From Saussurea involucrata (taxonomy: Eukaryota > Streptophyta > Magnoliopsida > Asterales > Asteraceae), in NCBI GenBank assembly GCA_033807775.1, contig CM066321.1, positions 255,428,422 through 255,492,421 on the forward strand: a stretch of 64,000 bases of DNA, written 5' to 3'. Numbering within the stretch: the stretch's first letter is position 1; each line of letters opens with the position of its first letter. The position numbers were made by a program, and so were the translations under genes. Shown in pieces: positions 1-9,705 of this stretch. The notes under the pieces were generated by a model. That model was not told where the DNA came from. It searched no databases and worked only from the letters and a program-made list of their open reading frames with translations.

Positions 1-46
1 AGCCTAGAAAACCATGCATTTTTCAATTTTTTATTTTTCAATACTT

Positions 47-55
47 AGGGGGAGA
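47..55 (+). promoter_or_regulatory. Polypurine tract of element Z
   Basis: AGGGGGAGA lies one base before the LTR start. The same tract precedes the 3' LTR of B at 19592-19600. It primes plus-strand DNA synthesis and shows that the following repeat is a 3' LTR on the plus strand. Confidence 0.85.
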
Positions 56-56
56 T

Positions 57-761
57 TGCTAGCTCCAATCTTTATGTTTAAAAACGTATTGAAAAATAGG
101 CTAAGTATAGACATCGACAGAGCCTCTACCAAGACACCGAGAGAAGGTCCAAGTGAAGACTCAACAGAAGACGTTCACAAAGGACAAGGCCACAGAGCCT
201 CTGTCATACTTGACAGAGCCTCTGTGGTATGAAGACTGAAGACTTAGAAGATTATTTGAAGATCAAAGCTAAGACGATCGTGCCCCTCATGTTCTCTGTT
301 GTACGCCTGAAGATCGTTCGTACAAGGCATGCCCTGCACATTCCACGTGGCAACCTCTGATGGGTTACAGCCTTAGCAGAAAATGGCGCACTATATTAAT
401 GTTGTACATGTAGCAGTCCCACGATCGTGTCTTTGTACCATTTGTACTTCTTGTCTCCCGATTGTCCCCTGATGAACAGTATAAATAGAAGGCTTATGTT
501 GAGCTCTTCTATTAACTTTGCACAACACACACACCCTTAGAGCAGAATTCATAGCATACTTTCGGTGTTCTTGGTGTTCTTATTTCAATTAATATACAGT
601 GAATCTTTGAGATAAATCTCTTGTGTTATTATTATTTCACGTATTTGATTGTGTGTTTTTCTACCTGAAATATCTCTTTAGTTCGTTAAAACGCTTCCGC
701 ACTCCTATTTGTTTGAACTAATAGATATTTATATCATTATTGAGTAAAATTAGGATCAACA
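57..761 (+). repeat. 3' LTR of element Z
   Basis: A 705-bp repeat with TG...CA ends. A TATA box (TATAAATAG, 480-488) marks the U3 promoter, followed by a CT-rich leader as in the B LTR. At 180-232 there is a long imperfect palindrome built from CACAGAGCCTCTGT and its complement, the same motif that saturates B and H. No partner LTR is in the window, so its age cannot be estimated. Confidence 0.85.
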
Positions 762-2261
762 CTAACTGATGTTTCGTATTAACAAAGTAGAGTTCGATTA
801 TACCTCTTTCGACGTGATCCTTGATGAAGTGGTACCGAACGTCTATGTGCTTCATCTCTGTGTGTTGGACCGGATTTCTTGATATTGCAATGGCGCTCTT
901 CGAGTCGCAGTAGATAGGCACTTGAGAGTAGGTGAAGCCGTAGTCTTTGAGTTGAGTGTGCATCCAAATGACTTGGGAACAGCAGCTCGCGGCAGCCACG
1001 TATTCCGCCTCAGCAATCGATGTAGAGACGCACTGCTGCTTCTTGGATGCCCAGCTTACCAAACTATCACCCAGGTACTGCACATGTCCCGATGTGCTCT
1101 TCCGATCCAACATGTTGCCCGTGTGATCGGCGTCCGAATACGCTGTGAGCTCAAAACCTGTCTCTTTCGGGTACCACAAGCCAAGATCAGCAGTACCTCT
1201 TAAGTAACGAAAAATTCATTTTACCACAATTAAATGAGACTCTTTTGGTTTTAATTGAAAACGAGCGCATAAAAATGTCGAGAACATATTATCAGGTCTA
1301 TTGGTCGTCAAGTACATTAAGGAGCCAATCATCCCACGGTAGGTTTTGGTATCCACATCCTTTCCGTTAGGATCGGCGTGTAACCGAGTATCGGGTGCCA
1401 TGGGAGTTTTCATTGGTGAGGACTGTTCCATCTGGTACTTCCGAAGAATGTCCCGGATGTACTTAGCCTGGTTTATGAATATCCGGGTCGACAGTTTCTT
1501 AACTTGAAGATCGAGAAAGAAATTCATCTCACACAACATACTCATTTGAAAATACTGCCCCATTAGTTTAGCAAAATTCTTACAGTACTGAGGGTTGGTA
1601 GAACCGAAAATTATGTCGTCAACATACACTTGAACTAAGACTATATGACCTTCTTCATTTTTAATAAACAGGGTTGTATCAATTTTACCTATTGAAAACC
1701 CTGACTTTATTAAAAATTTGGACAGAGCGTCATAACAGGCGTGTGGAGCTTGCTTCAGACCGTACAGTGCCTTGTCTTGAATGTAGACATGATTTGGCTT
1801 TTTATCGTCAACGAACCCGTCCGGTTGTGATATAAATACTTCTTTCTTGATGACGCCGTTGAGAAAGGCGGTCTTCACATCCATCTGGAAGACCGGGAAG
1901 TTCTTGTGCGCGGTGTATGCTAGGAACATACGAATCACCTCGATTCTGGAAACCGGAGCGTATGTCTCGTCGTAGTCAATTCCCTCTTCCTGGCGGTATC
2001 CTTTGGCCACGAGGCGCGCCTTGTTGCGAATAACGACACCTTCTTCATCTTTCTTGTTCTTGAAGATCCACTTCGTGTCGATGACCGTCTTGTGAGTTGG
2101 ACGTGGGACGAGTTGCCATACCTTGAGGGCCTCAAACTGGTTGAGTTCCTCTTGTATCTCCATGACCCAGTCCGAATCATCGAGTGCTTCAGTGACGGTG
2201 GTTGGCTCGATCTTGCTGAGAAATCCAGAGAACAAGCAGAAGTTGGCCGATGCACCTCGTG
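762..2261 (-). pseudogene. pol: Element A pol, C-terminal part: reverse transcriptase and RNase H
   Basis: On the minus strand from 2261 this encodes the copia RT (RVT_2 type) followed by RNase H. RT landmarks include the MDVKTAFLNG motif, LKQAPHACYD and an intact catalytic YVDD before IIFGST. RNase H landmarks are DADHTGNMLDRKSTSG and the EAEYVAAA helix. Frame is shared, but an in-frame TGA at 1216-1218 replaces the basic residue of the usual KRIFRYL motif and separates the domains. The C terminus is lost at 762 where Z inserted, just before the usual ADLFTKAL tail. The N-terminal end continues at 34016 across the solo LTR G. It cannot give a complete enzyme. Confidence 0.92.
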
Positions 2262-3690
2262 TGTAATAACCGTGTTCTTAATAAGAATAAATGCTAGTTT
2301 TAGGGTGAAAGTGTGAAAAGGAGAAAGTTTGGTGTGCTAGTGGAAGAGTATAAAAAGGTGATAAACCCTAGGGATCCTAATTTTGTTTTCTCAAGAACTC
2401 TGTGTGCGGCTGTGGTGCAATTGAGAGTGTGGAATCAAGAGATCAAGTATTTCAGGGTTCTTCAAGTTGGGTGCGTGAGGATTCATCTTGCAAGGTAATC
2501 TCCAAATTCCTTCTTCTTTGCAATCAAATCCTAAGGTCTTGAGTAGTAAGTTTGAATCTGATGTTAATCTTTAAGGAAGAAAAGAAATGGTGTCTGTGTG
2601 GGAACCCCTTATTTTTCACTTAGTGTAAATCGGTAGGTTTATTGAGTAATTAGTCGATATCGGTATCCTCCTATGGCTATTGTTCTTCCCAAGAATTGAA
2701 TTCGAATGTAGAGTGGTTGCATCTGTTCAAAAATCTTAGCGTTCGAATTATTAACCGGAGACCAGAACTGATACCGGAACCCAAGTGGGAACCGGAACTC
2801 ATACCGGAACCCAAGTGGGAACCGGAACTATACCGGAATTTGTTGTGGGCGAAGAGATCCGGAAATCCATATTGGAGCCGGAATTGTAGTTTGGCCGTTG
2901 GATCCGGAATCCCAATGGGATCCGAAAATCTGCGTTGGTCCCGGAGTGGGTAAAATCCGGATTGAGATCCGGTATGAGTGAGAGTCTGAAACTGACATCG
3001 GACTTAGTAGTGCTTTTAGACCCAGATTCACTTAGAATCTGTGTAGATAGCAGTGAGGAGTCAGTTAAGGCTTATTACCTTGTTTTCCTTTGAACCATAG
3101 GTGTTCTACCTAGGAATCTGATGTTCAAGTGTGAAGTACCGTGCAAAGGCAGCAGGTGAGTTTTTCTGATCCTAAAACCTTTTTAAGTGTGAAACTTTAT
3201 GCATGATTATATTAGCCAATGTTCGTATTGTTTTAAATTATGCATGAAAGGTGTGATTTAATAAAGTGAATATATTGCTTACGTGTGGATATGTTATGGC
3301 ATTTGTGTGAGATGGGGGGTGTCCCATAATATTAAATATATGAATTCGTTTCATATATGGGCGGTATGTGCCCTACTACGCTGTCACGGTGTGTGAGACC
3401 ATAGTGTGTGCCATTAGCATGTCATGGTGTGCTGATCATATATGTGTGCTTTGTGACAAGTGTTGTATAAACATTTCTTACTGCAAATTTTATATAAACT
3501 TTGTTATTTGTGGTGTGGCTTTTGAGGGAACTTACTAGACCTCATGGTCTAACCCTCGCTTTCAAAACTAAAAACCTTTCACGTAAGCAGGTGGTAGAAA
3601 GCTCGGTTATGGGGAAAGAGAAGATGTGAGTCGGAGCTTGCATCTTAAGGATTAGAAGACTAACGTTTTATTATTTATAGACTTATATTT
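2262..3690 (+). repeat. Left part of solo LTR G
   Basis: There is no coding sequence. It holds a 30-bp tandem duplication (2771-2800 and 2801-2830) in a 220-bp block with about thirteen CCGGA-type motifs. After it come AT-rich sequence and a GTGTG-rich stretch around 3300-3480. The unit ends at the insertion point of C, where TATTT (3686-3690) corresponds to TATTC at 33877-33881, a 5-bp TSD with one mismatch. Confidence 0.75.
2755..2975 (+). repeat. CCGGA-motif cluster in LTR G
   Basis: About thirteen copies of CCGGA-like motifs (ACCGGAA, ATCCGGA and variants) occur in 220 bp, including one 30-bp tandem duplication at 2771-2830 that differs at one base. TCCGGA is palindromic, so the block is rich in short inverted repeats. 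Confidence 0.8.
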
Positions 3691-4611
3691 TGTTGGTCCC
3701 GAAGGGTTATACAAGTTTGTAGAAGGGGGGTTGAATACAAGCACACTATTTTTACTTTTCTAAATTGTTTATTGATAAATCAAGACAATTTACAACTTGT
3801 TGTGGAACAAGATTGAGGATTAACCTAATCTAAACAAGTTAAGAACACTAAGTTTCTTGCACTAGAATAAGACAGAAAGAAGATAAGAATATTAAGTATA
3901 ATATTCTAACACACAGATAGAAAGAAGAAGATGGTCCGAGCACACTTCATTTCTGAAGTAGGGTTCTTCTTATATAATGCATGCATTTAATGCATGGCAG
4001 TATTGCTTTACACATGGCAGCAGCCGAGTGGTTGCATGTCATTGACCTTTGTAGACAACCTTAGTAGCCGCATGGTGCACAGTGTAGAATCAAAGTTTGT
4101 TGTACGATCATAGACAAAAAGGGATGTCCATTCTGATATTTCGTACGGAGACGTGCAAGGGAGGTAAGACAATAGTACTTTGTAAGGAGGCTTCATGATC
4201 AGCTTTCGTTGAATCAGATCTTTATCAGCGAATGATAAAGTTCAGCGATTGCTGAAGTCTTCTACTTGATACTTCACGTTGAGTGGACAAATCTTGGCTT
4301 CGCTGATATCCGCATCAGTTCATTAGTAGACTTGTCGCTGGTTCTTGGGCTTGATCTTCGACTTCAAGGATCATAAGTAAATAAACTAAATTATCAGCGA
4401 TCATCTCATAGACTGAACAGGCTCAGAGCTATCCGATGAACAGAGTTCGCTGACTATTTATCTTTAAAGAGCGAGAGTTACTATCAGCGGTACTGAAACA
4501 GTCTTAGTACTTATCAGCGATAGTGAAACTCTAATACATATCATTTACTTATAATTTTCACTAAGTGTTAAGAGAGGGTCATTATCAAATCACTGAGGGT
4601 TTGGATCAACA
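3691..4611 (-). repeat. 3' LTR of element C
   Basis: A 921-bp repeat: plus-strand start TGTTGGTCCC, end GATCAACA. A TATA box on the minus strand is at 3969-3976 (TATATAAG). It is rich in TCAGCGA/TCGCTGA motifs, mainly 4225-4545. Compared with the 5' LTR it lacks about 37 bp near 4366 but retains about 66 bp near 4455-4525 that the 5' copy has lost. Confidence 0.92.
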
Positions 4612-4630
4612 ATCTCCCCCTATTTGATTA
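4612..4630 (-). promoter_or_regulatory. Polypurine tract of element C
   Basis: The minus strand reads an AAATAGGGGGAGAT tract just upstream of the 3' LTR. This fixes the element's orientation as minus. Confidence 0.85.
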
Positions 4631-4879
4631 TGACATAGCAACAGAGACAATTGCTAATTAATGAAAACATAAGGATAAAAAGAACTCATAAAATATTTGT
4701 CCCTTTTACTGTTTTCTGGGATCTTTTCAGTACTGATGGAGTAAAGTACATTCGCTGAAATTTTTCTTTAAACTTCGTAAAGGTTACAGAGGGAAGTGGA
4801 AAAATCACAAGTACAGCAAATAAAATTACAAGTACAAAAGATGTAGAGAGATAAAGATAGAAAGAATTACAAGGCGATC

Positions 4880-5512
4880 CTATCCGTCAAAAGGTTCTTC
4901 CTTGATGAGAAGTTCATCAAGGGTCTTTGATGTGGGAATCATCCAGTCAGGGACCGTTACACCTTGATCCTTTTTGTTCTTTGCTTCTTCAAAGATCAGG
5001 GGATTGAGGTGACGTGCCTTAAGATCGCGTCTGACTTCACACCAGTATATGAGGTCTCTGAGTTGTTCGATGGGAGTGATTGGAAGCTCAGAGATGCGTT
5101 GAAAGTGTTGTCGTCCATAGCAGTCTAGAAAGAAGATGCCATAGGGTTCACTTAAGACTTTTCCAGGGATGAAAGTTTCACCAGGAGGCAGGGAGGTGTC
5201 AAGTACTGAGAGGTCAGGGTCACGACCAAGTACTTCTTCGCGTGAGAAACCTATACCTGTTTCATTCCATATAGGAGGATCTGAGTCTGAGGTTTTCTTT
5301 TTCTTTGCAGAGGCCCTTCTTTGTTGAGGTGGAAGAAGAGTGGAAGGAGGAATACCCACAGCAGAAGAAACCAAGTCGATCTGAGAATTTAAAATTTTCT
5401 CGACATGGCTCTTGAACTTTGAGCGAGATCGCTGAGTGGCTAATTTCACTTCCAACCATTCAGAGAAACCAAACTTCTTTAAAGTAGTAGCATAGAAGGT
5501 TTGCTTGGTTTT
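4880..5512 (-). pseudogene. Element C extra ('env-like') ORF, C-terminal part
   Basis: The last 211 or so codons of the downstream ORF of C, ending at a stop before the 3' LTR. The upstream part is at 20457 and above; element B inserted between them with GTTTT duplicated, and the frame reads straight across when B is ignored. The sequence is basic and charged (a KKFGFSEWLEVK stretch, a lysine-rich AKKKKTSD stretch, an acidic tail). I recognise no catalytic domain or membrane segment. By position this is the envelope-like ORF of Sireviruses; sequence here does not show an envelope function. Confidence 0.75.
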
Positions 5513-6367
5513 TGTTAGCTTCAATCTTCCTAATCATAGAAGTATTTAGAAGTAGTGAAAAATAGGCTAAGTGAAGAAAGCCTCTTACAGAGGCTCTGCC
5601 GACATTACCGAGAAATCAAGGTCAAGAAGCTACAGAAGCAGCAGAGGCTTCCTACAGAAGCTCTGTCATACGCACAAAGAAGACCAAAGACTCGGAATCC
5701 GGCGAAGACTGCTCCACAGAGGACCAGACCGCAGAACCTCTGTAATTCATTACAGAGCCTCTGTGGTCCTCAATGAAGACTTGGAAGATATTACTGGATA
5801 CGTTCATCAACTTGCATGGAAAAGTACTGTCAAAACACGTGTCAAGCTCTGAGTGGACTCAATAGGGCAAGGTACAAAATAGACGTCTGCGCCATTTAAT
5901 GCATTTACCAAAAGTACATCTGCTCCATTAAATGCGCATGGCTCAAACAACTGCTCACACCATCCAGTCCACTGTTCACACCATCCAGTTTACTATTCAT
6001 GCCGTAAAAGGAACAGTGACCTACTTCATAGTCTTCTAAGAGTAGTATAAAAGGAAGTCTCATGTTGAGATCTTCCTAACGGACGAATACACAAGGAATC
6101 ACTAATACTCTCAAGCTTTATTGTCAAATATCTGAGTGTTATATTCTCACACACACCAACAGTTCTTAATATGTTCTTCGTGTTGTTATCATATATTGAA
6201 TAACAGTAACTGTTCAACAAATCCTTTTCATTCTTTACTGTTTTCTTTATATATGTGCGTTCTAATATCTATCAAACATATCTGTTAGTTTAATACGCTT
6301 CCGCATCAAACTCTAAACCCAACTAATAGATCTGTTAATCTTGATTAAGTGTATCTGGGAACCAACA
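5513..6367 (+). repeat. 5' LTR of element B
   Basis: Runs TGTTAGC...ACCAACA, 855 bp. TATAAAAG at 6046-6053 is the likely core promoter, with transcription probably starting about 30 bp downstream. The U3 at 5570-5780 is built of CAGAGG/CCTCTG motifs arranged as nested palindromes. Short open frames within it are not genes. Confidence 0.95.
5706..5780 (+). repeat. Nested palindrome in the U3 of the B LTR
   Basis: The core reads CTCTGTAAT, two bases, ATTACAGAG, flanked by further complementary CAGAGG/CCTCTG and CCACAGAGG/CCTCTGTGG arms. Another small palindrome, GCCTCT-TAC-AGAGGC, is at about 5579-5593. The same structure recurs in the 3' LTR (+14089 bp) and in the H LTR. Palindromic U3 regions are known from maize Sireviruses. 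Confidence 0.85.
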
Positions 6368-6369
6368 AT

Positions 6370-6381
6370 TGGTATCAGAGC
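6370..6381 (+). promoter_or_regulatory. Primer binding site of element B
   Basis: TGGTATCAGAGC begins two bases after the 5' LTR. It is complementary to the 3' end of initiator Met-tRNA and primes minus-strand DNA synthesis. Confidence 0.95.
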
Positions 6382-6538
6382 CTTCCTTGATTTTCAATAT
6401 CAAGTGATCCACTTATCAAGATTCATGATAGATATTATTGAGACTTAAAATTGTGTCTGGAAACTGCTTAAACCCAGAAAATCTTCAAGTTCATCGAAGT
6501 AACTCTTTAGTCATACTTTCTTTCTAAAATCTTCAAAA

Positions 6539-9500
6539 ATGACAAATACAAATAATTTCTTTACTACTGGTTCTCTCACTAAACCTCCTACTCTCCTTCG
6601 AGATGAGTATCCTCAGTGGAAAATAAGAATGGTCCATTTTTTCGAGGGCACTGAAAAAAATCAAGTACAATATATGTACAATCCTCCTCCTATTCCCATG
6701 ACAGTAGTACCTCGTGTACCTGCTACTGCTGAATCTGCCGAAATCCCCGAACATCAAAAACCAAAGCCAAAAGGGGAGTGGTCAACCGAAGATAAAGCAG
6801 AAGATGAAGTTGCTCAGAAAACCAAGAGGACATTAATTATGGCAATACCCAACGAACTCTTTCAATCCTTGGATTCATGTGAAACAGCGCATGATCTGTG
6901 GAAAGAACTGGAAAGACAGTTGGAAGGAGGTGCTAAAACACAAAAAAACAGCAGAGCACAGTACATCAATGAATATCATGCATTCAGAGCCTCTGCAACA
7001 GAATCTCTGCAAACAACATACGACAGATTCAACTCTCTAATCAACAAGTGCAGAAAATCAGGCATTGACAGAACTTCTGAGGAAAACAATGTCATGTTTT
7101 TAAAAAGTCTAAATGAAGAATGGCTCCAGATGTCTATGTCCCTATAGACAAATCAGGATCTAGACACCTGGACTCTCTCTGATCTTTATGGAACATTAGC
7201 CGCACAAGAACCTCAGATAGCACAGGCTAAAACACTAACCATTGCACCATATGCATTGGTTAGTAAAACTAAAGAGGATGCACAGAGACCAAGAAATGAT
7301 AAAGCCACAGAGGAGAAGAAGAAGGAGAAGAAGAAGATGGTGATAATTGACAGTGAAGAAGAAGAGCAAGCAGAAAAGGAAATAACTCTTGCGTCACTAG
7401 CTAAATCTTTAGCTCTATTGACAAAAGAGTTCAGAGGAAATAGAAGAGGTTCCAGAAATGAAAGATATGATAGAGACAACCAGGATGACAGAAGAGACAA
7501 CAGAAGAGATGACAGAAGATGAGAAGAATCAAGTGGCCGACAGAGGTCAAGCGATAGAAATTACAGAGGGAACGACCGACAGAAGTCAGATGACTCAGTA
7601 AGCCACACGCAGCAAGAATGCTACAAGTGCGGCAAACCTGGTCACTATGCAAATGAATGTAGATCAGAGAAAGGCGGAGACCTACAGAAGTCCAATGATC
7701 GAACAAGAAACACTCCTCAAGGGTGTTTTAACTGCGGAAAACCAGGCCATTTTGCGAATGAATGCAGAAGCAGATCAAATCGTCCACAGAGGGACTCTGC
7801 TTTCTACAAGAAGAAAGCCGAATATTATGCTCAAAAATCCTTAATGGCAAAAGGACATTCTGAGGAGAACACAGAAGGCTTCCAGTCAGACTCTACTTCT
7901 GACGATGAACATACCGCCAATGCCCTCTTCTGTGGCATGGCAGAAGTCGACTCCTGCACTGACTCTGAGGTATCTACTTCAAATTCCAACTCTTGTATTA
8001 CCTCTGTAGATGATAATACACTTAGAATTAACATTGAATTAATTGAACTGAAAGAGATAAATCAAAGTATTCAGAAAAGACTCACTTTCAATGAGAGAGA
8101 AGTACGGCTTCTCACTCAAGAAAAAGCAAAGATTTTTGAGGAAAAAGAGAGAATAGAAAAGAATTGGAACAAAACTCTAGATCCTTTAAAAAAACAAATT
8201 TCTGAATTAACCAATACTTTAAAAGATAAAACAAAAGAACTTTCAGTTTCAAGGAGCGAAACTACTGACATAAGAGCTTTTAAAGAATACTTTCAAAGAG
8301 AAAGAGAGGTATTATGGCAAGATTTACTCAGAAGAGAAGTTTTGCTTAAAAACTATAAAGATGCACAGAAAGTTTATGAAAAAATAAACTCACAAATAGG
8401 GAGACGAGGTATAGGGTATGATGATATCACCCTAGGTGTTGAAGGCAAAAGAAACAAACCTCTGTCCTCGTTATTTGTGATTGGAAAAACAAACAAACCA
8501 GATTTTCCAAATCTAATCTCTGTAAGCAAACGGGCGAAAATCTCTGTGGATCCTTACTTGAAGAAACATAAGAAGATGATTAACGTGTGGTTTGAATACA
8601 CAGACTCATCATCTTCAACCTCTGTCAATAGAGATATCAAACCAAAGAAATATCTGAAAACACAAGATCAGATTGGTATCTTCAAGTTTGGTAAACCAGA
8701 GACCCAAACACAGGTTGCTTTTGTCTGTTTGATAAACGTTGAAAAGAAATTATCAGCAGAAGCTCCTGAGTTTAAACCCATTTTTTCAGAAGAAAACTTT
8801 AAAAATTTAATTGAAAAAGAAATTTTGGAAATATGGAAATCAAGCGTTTTAGAAAATTTCTGTACATCTTCTATAGATAAAACTCTCACTGAAGAAATCT
8901 TATTAGAAACCTCTGCAATCTATGAAAACTATTCTACAGAGGAAGAAAGCTCGTACGATACATACTCAGAAAATCCAGCCTCTATTGAAAGAATTGACTC
9001 AACCTCTGTATACGAGGACGATTCATCCTCTGACAACTCAGAGACTGATTTCAAATCAGGGATAATTCACTGTGACACAGAGGATGTCAAATTCTCCTCT
9101 GAAGTTCCTCACAGAACTATTTCTCCAAAAGAGAAACTCACAGAGATTCCAATCTGCCAAGATTTTCTAAATTTGAATCTACATATCAAAACCTCTGCTG
9201 AGCTTAAAATGTTACAGAAGACCTCTATTGATCCTATAAGTTCTAGATTTTCAAAACCCAAGGTTAATAAATCTTTTTCTTCTGTGACAGTGATGAAAGA
9301 AGTTCACCACAGAAGCAACCCACAGAAGGCAGGTCCTAAACAGAGCTTTTGCAAACAACATTCGAGTATTCATAGATCTTCTAGTAATAGGAAATCTAAT
9401 GTAAAGAAAGAATGTAATGCCTCTGTGGCTGAGTTTAAAAAGTTCAATGAAAAGTTCAAGCAAATTACATCTCATATTCAATACTGTCATTGCTTTGATC

Positions 9501-9694
9501 TTATGTCTAAACTTAATAATCATTTTTCAAGTCAAGTCTGTTTACTCTCTACGACAATTCAAAAGTCAAATCCCACAAAGAAACAATCTGACTCTTCTGC
9601 AGAGAACAAAATGTATTTCAAGAATGCCAAGGCAAACTTGAAAAACTCTAACAATATTGGACCCATATGGATATGGGTACCTAAAACTCTGTGA
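6539..9694 (+). pseudogene. gag: Element B gag, with two in-frame stops
   Basis: One frame of 1,052 codons from ATG 6539 (MTNTNN) to TGA 9692-9694, broken by TAG at 7145-7147 and TGA at 7520-7522. The first 200 residues are a UBN2-type copia gag core. An RD-rich basic region follows, then two CCHC zinc knuckles of the CxxCGKPGHxANEC form at about 7619-7660 and 7726-7767, which bind RNA. A long lysine- and glutamate-rich coiled-coil-like region follows, then a Ser/Thr/Glu-rich tail ending in the WVPK motif shared by all copia gags in this window. The long tail is characteristic of Sireviruses. The stop overlaps a splice-acceptor-like signal, and pol follows in the -1 frame. Confidence 0.93.
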
Positions 9695-9705
9695 TTGTCC
9701 TGCAG
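9677..9705 (+). promoter_or_regulatory. Gag-pol junction of B with 3' splice-site-like signal
   Basis: A GTACCT at the WVPK codons, a TGTGAT branch-point-like motif containing the gag stop, a short TTGTCCT run and CAG at 9703-9705. Pol reads in phase 0 from the next base. The same arrangement occurs in A, C and E. Splicing itself is an inference. Confidence 0.45.

Larger units (their letters stand above)
1..761 (+). mobile_element. Element Z: 3' end of a plus-strand Ty1/copia (Sirevirus-type) retrotransposon
   Basis: Only the last 56 internal bases and the 3' LTR are in the window; the body lies to the left. A polypurine tract (AGGGGGAGA, 47-55) directly precedes an LTR that starts TGCTAGC and ends GGATCAACA. 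The LTR start, palindromes and TATA context resemble the LTRs of B and H, so Z is a relative of that family. It inserted into the RNase H region of element A: the A reading frame is coherent up to about base 762 and is then replaced by LTR sequence. The second TSD copy is outside the window, so the insertion point rests on the LTR end and the broken frame. Confidence 0.85.

Noticed and set aside
2313..2498. Short open frame on the plus strand near the start of G
   Set aside because: It has no domain and lies in an LTR with no other coding signal.
6370..6381. tRNA gene fragment
   Set aside because: The 12-base match is the primer binding site next to an LTR, not part of a tRNA gene.
7213..7706. 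Hydrophobic, leucine/phenylalanine-rich frames on the minus strand, looking like membrane proteins
   Set aside because: They are antisense to the Glu/Lys- and Arg/Asp-rich gag of B; such antisense frames are hydrophobic by composition.
9677..9705. Programmed -1 frameshift as the cause of the gag-pol frame change in B
   Set aside because: I see no good slippery heptamer, and the frame relation is not the same in C, while the CAG phase is constant. Not fully excluded.
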